64,000 nucleotides of DNA from Crossiella sp. S99.2 (GTDB lineage: Bacteria > Actinomycetota > Actinomycetes > Mycobacteriales > Pseudonocardiaceae), in the NCBI RefSeq assembly GCF_023094165.1, contig NZ_JALMDK010000001.1:310001-374000 (forward strand), given 5' to 3'. This document shows, piece by piece, positions 28,961 to 38,486 of this stretch. Both the position numbers and the translations under genes were made by a program. Under the pieces are notes generated by a model, which was not told where the DNA came from, did no database searches, and saw only the letters and a program-made list of their open reading frames with translations. Every line of letters begins with the position of its first letter. Within the stretch, counting starts at the first letter, position 1.

Positions 28961-29941
28961 ATGTCCAAGCTCTCTCGCGGCGCACTCACCGCCGCGGCCG
29001 CAAGTCTCCTGCTGCTGACCGCGTGCAGCGGTCCGGCCGGCTCCAACTCCGGCGCCAACACCAACTCCGGCCAGCCCTCGGGCGGCCCGCTGCGGATCGC
29101 GGTGATCTCGCACGGCACCGCGGGCGACTCCTTCTGGAACGTGGTCAAGAACGGCGCCGAGGCCGCCGGCAAGGAACTCGCGGTCACCGTGGAGTACAAC
29201 TCCGACGGCGACCCGGCCGGTCAGGCCAAGCTGATCGACAACGCGGTGGCCCAGCAGGTCGGCGGCCTGGTGGTGTCCATGGCCAACCCGGACGCGCTGC
29301 GTGACTCGGTCAGCAAGGCCACCAAGGCGGGCATCCCGGTGATCACCATCAACTCCGGTGAGGGCCGCAGCGCCGAGTTCGGCGCGGTCACCCACGTCGG
29401 TCAGAACGAGGGCATCGCAGGCGAGGACGCGGGCAAGCGGCTCAAGCAGGCGGGCAAGTCCAAGCTGCTGTGCGTGATCCACGAGGCCGGCAACATCGGC
29501 CTCAACCAGCGCTGCGACGGCGCCAAGCGCGGCTTCGGCGCCACCTCCAACCTGCAGGTCGACATCAGCAACCCGACCGACGCACAGGCCCGGATCAAGG
29601 GCGCGCTGCAGTCCGATCCGGCCATCGACGCGGTGCTCACGCTGAACCCGCAGGTCGCGGCCAACACGGTGAACGCGATCAAGGAGTCGGCGAGCAAGGC
29701 CCAGGTCGCCACCTTCGACCTCAACCCGGACGTGGTGGCCGCGATCAAGGCCGATCAGGTGCTCTTCGCCGTCGACCAGCAGCAGTACCTCCAGGGCTAC
29801 CTGCCGGTGGTCTTCCTGAAGCTGTACCGGGACAACGCGAACACCGTCGGCGGCGGCCGCCCTGTCCTCACCGGGCCCGGCTTCGTTGACAAGTCCAATG
29901 TGGACGCGGTCGGCAAGAATGCGGAACGGGGGACCCGCTGA
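28961..29941 (+). CDS. Inositol/sugar ABC transporter substrate-binding lipoprotein
   Basis: 326 residues, lipobox LLLLTAC (Cys22), Ser/Gly/Asn linker, then a ribose-binding-protein-type domain (RIAVISHGTAGDSFWNVVKN, DNAVAQQVGGLVVSMANPDA, AVLTLNPQVAANT). Captures the substrate for the permease and ATPase encoded next. Inositol specificity is inferred from position between iolE and iolC. Confidence 0.88.
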   Translation: MSKLSRGALTAAAASLLLLTACSGPAGSNSGANTNSGQPSGGPLRIAVISHGTAGDSFWNVVKNGAEAAGKELAVTVEYNSDGDPAGQAKLIDNAVAQQVGGLVVSMANPDALRDSVSKATKAGIPVITINSGEGRSAEFGAVTHVGQNEGIAGEDAGKRLKQAGKSKLLCVIHEAGNIGLNQRCDGAKRGFGATSNLQVDISNPTDAQARIKGALQSDPAIDAVLTLNPQVAANTVNAIKESASKAQVATFDLNPDVVAAIKADQVLFAVDQQQYLQGYLPVVFLKLYRDNANTVGGGRPVLTGPGFVDKSNVDAVGKNAERGTR

Positions 29942-29942
29942 C

Positions 29943-30983
29943 ATGGCGATCGCCGTTGGCAGCCTTGACGAACGAGTGACCAGGAAGGGCCCGCTGGACC
30001 GGCTGGTGGCCCGGCCGGAGCTGGGCTCGGTGCTCGGCGCGCTGGCCGTGCTGATCTTCTTCTCGGTGCTCACCGAACGGTTCCTGACCCCGCTCGGTGT
30101 GGCCACCTGGCTGGACGACTCGGCCACCCTGGGCATCATGGCGGTCGCGGTGGCGCTGCTGATGATCGGCGGCGAGTTCGACCTCTCCGCCGGCGTGATG
30201 ACCGCCTCCACCGCGCTGGTCACCGCGATCCTGGCCACCAAACTCGGCTGGAACACCTGGCTGGCGATCCTCGCCTCGCTGGTGTTCGCGCTGGCGGTGG
30301 GCGCGCTCAACGGCTGGCTGGTGATGCGCACCGGCCTGCCCAGCTTCATCGTCACCCTGGGCACCTTCCTGGCCCTGCAGGGGCTCAACCTGGGCATCAC
30401 CCGCCTGGTCACCGGCACCGTGCAGGTCTCCGGCATGCGCGCCGCGGACGGTTACGCCAGCGCTGGATTCCTGTTCGCCTCCACCATCGACATCGGCGGC
30501 ACCACCTTCCAGATCTCCATCATTTGGTGGCTGCTGGCCGCCGCGGCAGCCAGCTGGCTGTTGCTGCGCACCAGGTTCGGCAACTGGATCTTCGCCGTGG
30601 GCGGGGCCGCGCCGAGCGCCCGCGCGGTCGGCGTGCCGGTCATGCGCACCAAGATCCTGCTGTTCATGACCACCGCCTTCGCCGCCTGGCTGGTCGGCAC
30701 CATCAACATCCTGCGTTTCACCACCGTGCAGGCCAACCAGGGCATCGGCCTGGAGTTCCAGTTCATCATCGCCGCGGTGATCGGCGGCTGCCTGCTCACC
30801 GGCGGCTACGGCTCGGCCATCGGCGCCGCGATCGGCGCGCTGATCTTCGGCATGGCCCGGCAGGGCATTGTCTTCGCCCGCTGGGACAGCGACTGGTTCC
30901 AGCTCTTCCTCGGCGTGATGCTGCTGGCCGCGGTGCTGGTCAACAACACCTTCCGGCGGCGCGCGGAAAGGGTCCGGAAATGA
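29943..30983 (+). CDS. ABC sugar transporter permease (RbsC type)
   Basis: 346 residues with about 8-10 transmembrane helices; [16 protein letters not shown] and [18 protein letters not shown] are RbsC/BPD_transp_2 landmarks, as is [23 protein letters not shown] 29943 begins one base after the binding-protein stop. Imports the ligand together with the following single-domain ATPase. Confidence 0.9.
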   Translation: MAIAVGSLDERVTRKGPLDRLVARPELGSVLGALAVLIFFSVLTERFLTPLGVATWLDDSATLGIMAVAVALLMIGGEFDLSAGVMTASTALVTAILATKLGWNTWLAILASLVFALAVGALNGWLVMRTGLPSFIVTLGTFLALQGLNLGITRLVTGTVQVSGMRAADGYASAGFLFASTIDIGGTTFQISIIWWLLAAAAASWLLLRTRFGNWIFAVGGAAPSARAVGVPVMRTKILLFMTTAFAAWLVGTINILRFTTVQANQGIGLEFQFIIAAVIGGCLLTGGYGSAIGAAIGALIFGMARQGIVFARWDSDWFQLFLGVMLLAAVLVNNTFRRRAERVRK

Positions 30984-31762
30984 GCACACCACTGCTTGAG
31001 GTCCGTGACGTCGGCAAGCGCTTCGGCAGCGTGATCGCGCTGCAGGAGGTCTCCACCGTGGTCAACGCGGGCGAGGTCACCTGCGTGCTGGGCGACAACG
31101 GCGCAGGCAAGTCCACGCTGATCAAGATCCTGGCCGGCGCGCACCAGCACGACGAGGGCGAGTTCCTGCTCGACGGCGTGCCCACCAAGCTGGCCTCACC
31201 GCGGGAAGCGCTGGACCGGGGCATCGCCACGGTGTTCCAGGACCTGTCCGTGGTGCCGCTGATGTCGGTGTGGCGCAACTTCTTCCTCGGCTCCGAGCCC
31301 ACCACCGGCTGGGGCCCGCTGCGCCGCCTGGACCGCCGCGCTGCCCGGGAGACCACCCGGAAAGCGTTGGCGGACATGGGCATCGACCTGCGCGACGTGG
31401 AACAGCCGGTGGGCACCCTCTCCGGCGGCGAGCGGCAGTGCGTGGCGATCGCCCGCGCGGTGCACTTCGGCGCCAAGGTGCTCATCCTGGACGAGCCGAC
31501 CGCCGCACTCGGCGTGAAGCAGGCCGGGGTGGTGCTCAAATACGTGGCCCAGGCCAGGGATCGCGGCCTCGGCGTGGTGCTGATCACGCACAACCCGCAC
31601 CACGCCTACCCGGTGGCCGACCGGTTCCTGCTGCTCAAGCGCGGCCGCAGCCTCGGCTGCTTCGACAAGCCGGACATCACCCTGGCCGAACTGACCAGGC
31701 AGATGGCAGGCGGCGCCGAACTGGAGGCCCTGGAACACGAGTTGCGCGGGGCGGTGTCGTGA
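30980..31762 (+). CDS. ABC sugar transporter ATP-binding protein
   Basis: 260 residues with one nucleotide-binding domain: Walker [10 protein letters not shown], signature LSGGERQ, Walker [12 protein letters not shown], switch His in LITHNPH. RbsA-type ATPases usually have two fused domains; this is a single-domain version that must dimerise. ATGA overlap with the permease gene and GTGA overlap with iolC. Confidence 0.92.
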   Translation: MSTPLLEVRDVGKRFGSVIALQEVSTVVNAGEVTCVLGDNGAGKSTLIKILAGAHQHDEGEFLLDGVPTKLASPREALDRGIATVFQDLSVVPLMSVWRNFFLGSEPTTGWGPLRRLDRRAARETTRKALADMGIDLRDVEQPVGTLSGGERQCVAIARAVHFGAKVLILDEPTAALGVKQAGVVLKYVAQARDRGLGVVLITHNPHHAYPVADRFLLLKRGRSLGCFDKPDITLAELTRQMAGGAELEALEHELRGAVS

Positions 31763-32700
31763 CCGGGCTGGAGATTCTCACCGTCGGCCGGGTCGGCGTC
31801 GACCTGTACCCGGAGCAGTCCGGCGTGCCACTCGCCGAAGTGCGGACCTTCGCCAAGTCCCTCGGTGGCACGGCGACCAACGTCGCGGTGGCGGCGGCCC
31901 GGCTGGGCCGTCGCACCGCGGTGCTCACCAAGGTCGGCCCGGACGGCTTCGGCGACTACGTCCGGCAGGCCCTCACCGGCTTCGGCGTGTTCCCGGATCA
32001 CGTTGGCACGGCGGCGGATCTGCTCACCCCGGTGGTCTTCTGCGCGCTGGACCCGCCGGAGGACCCGCCGCTGCTGTTCTACCGCCTGCCCACCGCCCCT
32101 GACCTCACCCTCACCGCCGACGATGTCCCGTGGGAGGTGGTCGAACAGGTCCCGCTGCTGTGGGTCACCGGCACCGGCGTGTGCGTCGAACCCGCCCGCG
32201 GCACCCAGCGGGCCATGCTGGAACGTCGCGGCCGCCGCGCGCACACCGTGCTGGACCTGGATTACCGGCCGATGTTCTGGTCCGATGTGGACAGTGCGCG
32301 GCGGGAGATCGGCTGGATGCTGGACCACGTCACGGTCGCGGTCGGCAACCGCACCGAGGTCGAGGTGGCCGTGGGCACCGCCGACCCGGACGAGGCCGCC
32401 GCCCGGCTGCTCGACCGCGGCCTGTCCCTGGCCCTGGTCAAGAAGGGCGCCGAGGGCGTTCTTGTGGCCACGCAAGAGGGTTCCTGGACCGTGCCACCGT
32501 GCCCCGTCGAGGTCGTCTGCGGTCTCGGCGCGGGCGATGCCTTCGGTGGCGCGCTGGCGCACGGCCTGCTCGCGGGCTGGGAGCCGGTGCGCATCGCCGA
32601 GTACGCCAACGCCGCGGGCGCGCTGGTCGCCTCCCGGCTGGCTTGCGCGGACGCCATGCCCACCCCGGCCGAGATCAACGAGCTGCTGGAGCGAGTGTGA
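31759..32700 (+). CDS. iolC: 5-Dehydro-2-deoxygluconokinase
   Basis: 313-residue PfkB-family kinase. [20 protein letters not shown] near the start and the ATP/anion-hole motif [13 protein letters not shown] (catalytic Asp) near the end. Phosphorylates 2-deoxy-5-keto-gluconate at C6. DLDYRPMFW is typical of IolC. The start GTG 31759 overlaps the ATPase stop and the stop overlaps the next gene (GTGA). Confidence 0.88.
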   Translation: MTGLEILTVGRVGVDLYPEQSGVPLAEVRTFAKSLGGTATNVAVAAARLGRRTAVLTKVGPDGFGDYVRQALTGFGVFPDHVGTAADLLTPVVFCALDPPEDPPLLFYRLPTAPDLTLTADDVPWEVVEQVPLLWVTGTGVCVEPARGTQRAMLERRGRRAHTVLDLDYRPMFWSDVDSARREIGWMLDHVTVAVGNRTEVEVAVGTADPDEAAARLLDRGLSLALVKKGAEGVLVATQEGSWTVPPCPVEVVCGLGAGDAFGGALAHGLLAGWEPVRIAEYANAAGALVASRLACADAMPTPAEINELLERV

Positions 32701-33584
32701 TCACCGATCAGCGCTGGGCCGACCTGTTGCGCACCAGGGCCACCGACCCCGGTGCGGTCGGCCGCGCCTACGCCGCCCGGACCAGGCGAAACCTGTTCGC
32801 GGGCAAGGAAACCCTGTTCCTGGTCGCCGCCGACCACCCGGCTCGCGGCGCGCTCGGCGTCGGCGCGGACCCGCTGGCCATGGCCGACCGGCGTGGCCTG
32901 CTGGAGCGGCTGCTCGTCGCGCTGGCCAACCCCGAGGTGGACGGTGTGCTCGGCACACCGGACGTGATCGAGGAACTGCTGCTGCTGGACGGCTTGCACA
33001 ACCGGGTGGTCATCGGCTCGATGAACCGCGGTGGCCTGGCCGGGGCCTGCTGGGAGATCGACGACCGCTTCACCGGGTACGACGCACAGTCCATTGTGGA
33101 CTATGGCCTGGACGGCGGGAAGATGTTGCTGCGCCTGGTCGACGACGACCCCGGCACCATCCCCACCCTGGAATCCTGCGCGAACGCGGTGTCCCAGCTC
33201 GCCGGGCACGGCCTGATGGCGATGGTCGAACCCCTGCCGTACCAACGCCTCGACGGCAAACTGGTGCTCCAGGAGGACACCGCCGCGCTCTCCCGCGCGG
33301 TCACCATCGCGGCCGGTCTGGGCGTCACCTCCGCGCACACCTGGCTGAAACTGCCCGCCCCGGCCGATCCGGCGGTGCTGGACGCCACCACCCTGCCCAT
33401 CCTGCTGCTCGGCGGCGTGCCCTCGGGCAACCCGGACACCGACCTGGAGACCTGGGGCCCGCCACTGCGGCACCCGGCGGTGCGCGGTCTGGTCGTGGGC
33501 CGCACCCTGCTCTACCCGCCCGACGGCGACGTGGCCACCGCGGTGGCCAAGGCCGCCCAGCTGCTCAAGGAGATCCCGGCGTGA
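32697..33584 (+). CDS. Cgl0159-type (beta/alpha)8 aldolase of the iol pathway
   Basis: 295 residues, similar to the Cgl0159-like family found in actinobacterial inositol clusters. FAGKETLFLVAADHPARGAL opens the barrel, with GMALG-like strand residues replaced by GMA-rich LMAMVEPLPYQ; the conserved lysines in HTWLKLPAPAD fit a class I (Schiff-base) aldolase. Context suggests it splits 2-deoxy-5-keto-gluconate 6-phosphate into DHAP and malonate semialdehyde in place of IolJ; the operon has no other candidate. Contains one copy of the dispersed palindrome (33089-33101). Confidence 0.75.
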   Translation: MITDQRWADLLRTRATDPGAVGRAYAARTRRNLFAGKETLFLVAADHPARGALGVGADPLAMADRRGLLERLLVALANPEVDGVLGTPDVIEELLLLDGLHNRVVIGSMNRGGLAGACWEIDDRFTGYDAQSIVDYGLDGGKMLLRLVDDDPGTIPTLESCANAVSQLAGHGLMAMVEPLPYQRLDGKLVLQEDTAALSRAVTIAAGLGVTSAHTWLKLPAPADPAVLDATTLPILLLGGVPSGNPDTDLETWGPPLRHPAVRGLVVGRTLLYPPDGDVATAVAKAAQLLKEIPA

Positions 33585-34471
33585 ACCTGCACCGCCCACT
33601 GGGAACGCTCAGCGACGGCGCCGACCCGATCCACCTGACCCCGTCCGACGCGGGCTGGACCTACACCGGCCTGCGCGTGCTCACTCTGGCCCCCGGCACC
33701 CCCAGGGTGATCGAGACCGGCGAGTTCGAGGCGTTCGTGCTGCCCCTGGCCGGTGGCTGCGTGGTCGAGGCCGACGGCGAGCGCTTCGAGCTGACCGGCC
33801 GCGACTCGGTGTTCACCAGGGTCACCGATTTCGCTTACGTGCCAAGGGATGCCACCGTCACGCTGACCTCGGCCGCCGGTGCCGAGATCGCGCTGCCGAT
33901 GGCCCGCTGCACCCGCCGCCTCACCCCGAAATACGGCCCGGCCGAGGGCATCCCGGCCGAGACCAGGGGCGCGGGCAACGCGAGCCGTCAGGTCACCAGC
34001 TTCGGCGTGCCCGGCGTCTGGGAGCACGCGGACAAGCTCAACGCCTGCGAGCTGATCACCCCGGACGGCAACTGGTCCTCCTACCCGCCGCACAAGCACG
34101 ACGAGGCCAGCGACTGCGAGGTGGTGAACGAGGAGATCTACTACTTCCGCATCGCCGCCCGCGACCAGGTCACCCCCTCCCGGGAGGGCTTCGGCTTCCA
34201 CCGCACCTACACCGCCGACGGCGAGATCGACGAGGACGTGACCGTCCGCGACGGCGACGTCTTCCTGGTGCCCCGCGGCTATCACGGCCCCTGCGTGGCC
34301 GCCCCCGGCTACCCGATGTACTACCTCAACGTGCTGGCCGGACCAGCCGAGGAACGTTCGATGGCCTTCTGCGACGACCCGGCGCACACCTGGATCAGGG
34401 ACTCCTGGGCCGATCAGCAGACCGATCCGCGCTGCCCCGTGACCACCGCCGCAGGCCGCACCGACCGCTGA
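33581..34471 (+). CDS. iolB: 5-Deoxy-glucuronate isomerase
   Basis: 296-residue bicupin. NWSSYPPHKHDE holds the metal-binding His/His/Glu set, and DVFLVPRGYHGPCVAAPGYP is the second conserved block. Converts 5-deoxy-glucuronate to 2-deoxy-5-keto-gluconate. GTG 33581 overlaps the aldolase stop; the frame is open far upstream, but only the overlap position fits the family length. Confidence 0.92.
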   Translation: MNLHRPLGTLSDGADPIHLTPSDAGWTYTGLRVLTLAPGTPRVIETGEFEAFVLPLAGGCVVEADGERFELTGRDSVFTRVTDFAYVPRDATVTLTSAAGAEIALPMARCTRRLTPKYGPAEGIPAETRGAGNASRQVTSFGVPGVWEHADKLNACELITPDGNWSSYPPHKHDEASDCEVVNEEIYYFRIAARDQVTPSREGFGFHRTYTADGEIDEDVTVRDGDVFLVPRGYHGPCVAAPGYPMYYLNVLAGPAEERSMAFCDDPAHTWIRDSWADQQTDPRCPVTTAAGRTDR

Positions 34472-34482
34472 GGAGCGCCCCC

Positions 34483-36357
34483 GTGTCCACCGTGAAGCTG
34501 ACCACCGCCCAGGCCCTGGTGCGCTGGCTGATCGCCCAGCGGACCGAGCTGCTGACCGGCGAGCAGGCCCCGCTGTTCCCCGGCGTGTTCGCCATCTTCG
34601 GCCACGGCAACGTGCTCGGCCTGGGCAACGCCCTGGAAGAGCACCGGGAGCAGCTGCCGGTCTGGCGTGGCCAGAACGAGCAGGGCATGGCCCTGGCCGC
34701 GGTCGGCTACGCCAAGGCCACCCACCGCCGCCAGGTCATGGTGGCCACCAGCTCGGTCGGCCCCGGCGCGCTGAACATGGTCACCGCCGCGGGCGTGGCG
34801 CACGCCAACCGGCTGCCGCTGCTCCTGCTGCCCGGCGACACCTTCGCCGGCCGCGCGCCCGACCCGGTGCTGCAGCAGGTCGAGCACTTCCACGACCCGA
34901 CCGCCACGGTCAACGACGCCTTCCGCGCGGTCAGCCGCTACTTCGACCGCATCAGCCGCCCGGAACAGCTGCTGTCCACCCTGCCCCAGGTGGCCCGGAT
35001 CCTCACCGACCCGGCCGACTGCGGCCCGGTCACCCTGGCCCTGCCCCAGGACATCCAGGCCGAGGCATACGAGTTCCCTGCCGCGCTGTTCGAGCCGGTC
35101 CTGCATGTGGTCCCGCGCCCGCGCCCGGACACCCGCCAGCTCGCGGCCGCCGCGGAAACCCTGCGCGCAGCCCAGCGTCCGCTGATCGTCATCGGCGGCG
35201 GGGTGCGCTACTCCGGCGCGGGCAGCAAGGTGCTCCACTTCGCTCAGCAGCACGGCATCCCGGTCACCGAGACCACCGCGGGCCGCACCCTGGTGCCGCA
35301 CGAGCACCGCCTGCACGCCGGTCCGCTCGGCGTCACCGGCTCCACCTCGGCCAACACCCTGGCCGCGCAGGCCGACGTGGTGCTGGCCATCGGCACCCGC
35401 CTGCAGGACTTCACCACCGCCTCCTGGACCGTGTTCGCCCCGGAGGTCCGGATCATCAGCCTGAACACCGCCCGCTTCGACGCGGTCAAACACGCCGCCC
35501 AGGAACTCGTCGCCGACGCCCAGGAAGGCATCCGCGAACTCGGCCACGCCCTGGGCGCCTGGCAGGCCGCGGCATCGTGGACCGCCCAGGCCGAGGCCGA
35601 ACGCGCCCAGTGGGACAACCACATCGAGTCCCTGCGCACCACCCCGGCCGACCTGCCCACCTACGCCCAGGTGGTCGGCGTGGTCAACGAGGAGTCCGGC
35701 AAGCACGACTACGTGATGACCGCCTCCGGTGGCCTGCCCGGCGAGCTGATCGGCGGCTGGCGGGCCAAGGGCGCGCAGACCATGGACGTCGAGTACGGCT
35801 TCTCCTGCATGGGCTACGAACTCGCCGGCGCCTGGGGCGCGGCCATGGCCAGGGCGGAAACGCACCCGGACGGCGTGGTCACCACCCTGCTCGGCGACGG
35901 CTCCTACCTGATGCTCAACGCCGAACTGTTCTCCGCCGCCTTCGCCGGCCACGGCTTCGTCGCGGTGGTCTGCGACAACGACGGCTACGCGGTGATCAAC
36001 CGGCTGCAACAGGGCCAGGGCGGCGCCGGCTTCAACAACATGTACGAGCACTGCCGCTCCGCCACCGGCGGCAAACCCCGGGTCGACTTCGCCGCACACG
36101 CCGCCAGCATGGGCTGCGCGGTCACCGCGGTGGACAGCCTCACCGGCCTGGCCCAGGCATACCGCCAGGCCAAACACACCGCGCGCACCGAACACCGCCC
36201 CGCCGTGGTGCTCATCCGCACCCATCCGTCCTCCTGGACCGAGGCAGGCGCCTGGTGGGAGGTCGGCGTGCCCGAGACCTCGCACCGCGCCGAGATCACC
36301 GCCGCCCACACCGCGGCGCAGGACAGCAAACGGGCCCAGCTCCGTTATCTGAGCTGA
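34483..36357 (+). CDS. iolD: 3D-(3,5/4)-trihydroxycyclohexane-1,2-dione acylhydrolase
   Basis: 624-residue thiamine-diphosphate enzyme that opens the inositol ring. N-terminal Pyr domain (GNVLGLGNAL, then RGQNEQGMALAAVGYAKATH with the ThDP-activating Glu), central domain, and C-terminal PP domain with the GDGSYLMLN metal/ThDP motif. GTG 34483 has AGGAG 7 nt upstream. Last gene of the operon; the convergent lipoprotein gene ends 21 nt beyond, and no strong terminator is seen in that gap. Confidence 0.94.
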   Translation: MSTVKLTTAQALVRWLIAQRTELLTGEQAPLFPGVFAIFGHGNVLGLGNALEEHREQLPVWRGQNEQGMALAAVGYAKATHRRQVMVATSSVGPGALNMVTAAGVAHANRLPLLLLPGDTFAGRAPDPVLQQVEHFHDPTATVNDAFRAVSRYFDRISRPEQLLSTLPQVARILTDPADCGPVTLALPQDIQAEAYEFPAALFEPVLHVVPRPRPDTRQLAAAAETLRAAQRPLIVIGGGVRYSGAGSKVLHFAQQHGIPVTETTAGRTLVPHEHRLHAGPLGVTGSTSANTLAAQADVVLAIGTRLQDFTTASWTVFAPEVRIISLNTARFDAVKHAAQELVADAQEGIRELGHALGAWQAAASWTAQAEAERAQWDNHIESLRTTPADLPTYAQVVGVVNEESGKHDYVMTASGGLPGELIGGWRAKGAQTMDVEYGFSCMGYELAGAWGAAMARAETHPDGVVTTLLGDGSYLMLNAELFSAAFAGHGFVAVVCDNDGYAVINRLQQGQGGAGFNNMYEHCRSATGGKPRVDFAAHAASMGCAVTAVDSLTGLAQAYRQAKHTARTEHRPAVVLIRTHPSSWTEAGAWWEVGVPETSHRAEITAAHTAAQDSKRAQLRYLS

Positions 36358-36378
36358 GCCCGTTCGCCGATCCGCTGA

Positions 36379-37275
36379 TCAGCCGAAGAAGATCGAGGAA
36401 ATGTCGTTGTCAAAGCCGACCTTCGTCAGGTCCGCGATATCGGCGTCCACCGCCAGCGACTTGCCCTTGCAGTTCTTCTCGGTCCAGATCTTCACCGGGC
36501 CGCCGGAAATCTGCAGCGAAGAGGTGACATTGTCCCGGGCCACATTCTGGCAACCCGGCCCGGCCAGACCCTGGGACGCGCCATTGTCACTGAAATTCGC
36601 GTCATCGTGCAAAACAGCGGAACCGCGTCCACCCGCCGAAGTGGTCGGGCTGGCCGTCGGCTGACCGGCCTTCTTGCCGTCCGGGGTAATGCCGAACCAG
36701 GTGCCGCCCACACCCTGACCCTTGGCATCACCGGGCTTGAGGTCCTTGTTGAACCGGTACAGCGGCCAGCCCTTGAGAGTCAGCTGGCGGGTGCCGTCCG
36801 GCCGGGTCACGGTGCCGACCGCGGAGCGCTGCACGCCGTCCACGAACACCCGGCCACCCTTGGCGAGCAGCACTGGCGGCCAGATCTTGGCGCACTCGTC
36901 CACACAGGTGGTCTTCGACGGCTTCGCGGTGTCCTTGTCGAACCGGTACAGCGTGAACCCGCCGCCGTCGACCACCACCGGGTCCAGCGCCCCCGCCTTG
37001 CCCGCGGACAGCTGAACCCATCGCTGCGCGGCGGCCGAATCAACGGATTCGCCGTTGTCCCGCCGCTTCACCCAGTCCCCGGTATTGATCGCGGCTTTGT
37101 TCCCCTGCGCCGTCCCGGACAGCAACTGAATACCTTCCGGATTTGCCTCCTGGGCCGTATCCGGTGCCGCCGCGGTATTCGCCACATTTTCCACTCCGCC
37201 GCCACTGCACGCGGAAAGGGTAATGGTGCCCGCGGTCAAGACGGCAGCAAGCATCGCAAAGCGAGTTCGAGACAT
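36379..37275 (-). CDS. SCO0930-like lipoprotein with secreted repeats and an extra C-terminal domain
   Basis: 298 residues. Lipobox TITLSAC (Cys23), then two copies of the secreted repeat (Lipoprotein_15 type): one around FTLYRFDKDTAKPSKTTC ... CAKIWPPVLL, one around WPLYRFNKDLKPGD ... GTWFGITPDG. After a Ser/Thr/Pro/Gly linker comes a 65-residue domain with two cysteines ending DISSIFFG that looks like a beta/gamma-crystallin or inhibitor I36-like fold. The function of such repeats is unknown. ATG 37275 has AGGGGT 6 nt upstream. Third-base GC bias is weaker than in the flanks. Confidence 0.78.
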   Translation of the reverse strand: MSRTRFAMLAAVLTAGTITLSACSGGGVENVANTAAAPDTAQEANPEGIQLLSGTAQGNKAAINTGDWVKRRDNGESVDSAAAQRWVQLSAGKAGALDPVVVDGGGFTLYRFDKDTAKPSKTTCVDECAKIWPPVLLAKGGRVFVDGVQRSAVGTVTRPDGTRQLTLKGWPLYRFNKDLKPGDAKGQGVGGTWFGITPDGKKAGQPTASPTTSAGGRGSAVLHDDANFSDNGASQGLAGPGCQNVARDNVTSSLQISGGPVKIWTEKNCKGKSLAVDADIADLTKVGFDNDISSIFFG

Positions 37276-37377
37276 TGACGCACCCCTGAGTTCTTCGGAC
37301 CCAGGTCGCTCCCAAGTCCGGCGCCCTTTCAAACGCCGGTGGAGCCAACACGGTTCAACGCAGCTTTGTGACCCCGG

Positions 37378-37920
37378 TCACTCCCGCGCCAACCGGCGCA
37401 AACGCACCCCGAGCATCACCAGCACGATCCCCCACAGGATCGCGAACGCGGCGATGGTCACGATCAGCGCCACCGCCCCCTGCCCAGGGAAGGCGAACAG
37501 CAGGAACCCCAGCACCACCGACAGCGCGCCGCTGACGAACAGCAGCCACTCCCCGGTGATCACCTTCCGCAGCTGCCACCCGGTGGCGATCTCCAGCACC
37601 CCGGTCACCACCGCCCAGGCGCCGATCACGAACAACAGCGCCAGCGCCGTGATCCCCGGCCAGAACAGGGCCACCAGCCCGGCCAGCACACCCAGCCCGC
37701 CGAGCAGCCCCACCAGCCACCGGTCCGCCGCGGGCGCTGCCCGGTCCGCCGCGGCGCCCGCGATCGCGGCCACGCCGTCCACGAGGGTGTAGAAGGCGAA
37801 CAGGAACACCAGCACCAGCACCGTGACCCCGGGCCAGAGCAACCCGATCACGCCGAACAGGATCGCGGCCACGCCGCGCACGACCACCAACCACCAACGC
37901 CGCAGCAGCAAGTCACCCAT
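37378..37920 (-). CDS. HdeD/DUF308-family membrane protein
   Basis: About 180 residues with six transmembrane helices made of three two-helix DUF308 repeats (for example GLLWPGVTVLVLVFLFAFYT, LFWPGITALALLFVIGAWAV and the third LFAFPGQGAVALIVTIAAFA). HdeD proteins are linked to acid stress in enterobacteria; no role is known in actinobacteria. Start ATG 37920 (an ATG at 37929 is possible); no good ribosome-binding site. Confidence 0.8.
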   Translation of the reverse strand: MGDLLLRRWWLVVVRGVAAILFGVIGLLWPGVTVLVLVFLFAFYTLVDGVAAIAGAAADRAAPAADRWLVGLLGGLGVLAGLVALFWPGITALALLFVIGAWAVVTGVLEIATGWQLRKVITGEWLLFVSGALSVVLGFLLFAFPGQGAVALIVTIAAFAILWGIVLVMLGVRLRRLARE

Positions 37921-38037
37921 GCCCGGCATTGTCGACCCACGCCAGGTCATCGGCCATTCGGCGCAGGGCAGCAACAAGCGCCGAAGCGGTCCCTGCGCAC
38001 TGCGCCAACTCGGGGAAGCGCGACCCAACCATGAAGG

Positions 38038-38084
38038 CGCGCACTAGGCGGTGGCCGGGAAGATCGGCCACCGCCTAGTGCGCG
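38038..38084 (-). terminator. Perfect 19-bp hairpin after the DUF3073 gene, bounded by CTAG
   Basis: 38038-38056 pairs without mismatch with 38066-38084 around a 9-nt loop (GGGAAGATC). It starts 5 nt after the minus-strand DUF3073 stop. Both arms carry CTAG(GCGGTGGCC). Strong terminator; it differs in length and interior from the 167-bp elements. Confidence 0.85.
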
Positions 38085-38088
38085 TCAT

Positions 38089-38289
38089 TCAACGCCGGTC
38101 GTCTTGTCCGTCGTCGTACGAGTCGTCGACGCGGTCCTCATCGGACCGGTCGCCATCGGACTGATCGCCACTCGACAGTTCGCCGCCCGACAGCTCGCGC
38201 TGCAGGGCGTCGAAGTCCGTGGACCGAGTGCTGTATTTCAGCTCCCGGGCCACCTTCGCCTGCTTGGCCTTGGCACGGCCGCGCCCCAT
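38089..38289 (-). CDS. DUF3073 protein
   Basis: 66 residues: basic N-terminus MGRGRAKAKQAKVARELKYS, then an acidic, disordered tail (GDQSDGDRSDEDRVDDSYDD). Conserved across actinobacteria next to purM (Rv0810c in M. tuberculosis); function unknown. GAGGGGG lies 7 nt before ATG 38289. Here it is 21 kb from purM because of the inserted catabolic genes. Confidence 0.88.
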   Translation of the reverse strand: MGRGRAKAKQAKVARELKYSTRSTDFDALQRELSGGELSSGDQSDGDRSDEDRVDDSYDDGQDDRR

Positions 38290-38486
38290 GGCTCGACCCC
38301 CTCGCACAGGGACGGGGGCGGCCGGGGGAACGGCGGCCCCACTCGTCTCAACGGTATTTTCCTGGCCGCCACAGTACCGTGTCAGTGCCCCGGATCGCGA
38401 CGTGGCCACGCCTGTGCAGGCGTGCGTCACACCACCTCCGCCGACCGGGGTGCGGCCCTGCTCTGCCCGCGTGGCACGATTCCGGC

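Noticed and set aside
31865..34471. Very long plus-strand frame covering iolC, aldolase and iolB
   Set aside because: Only its last 297 codons encode IolB; upstream it runs out of frame through iolC and the aldolase, whose own frames have clear motifs.
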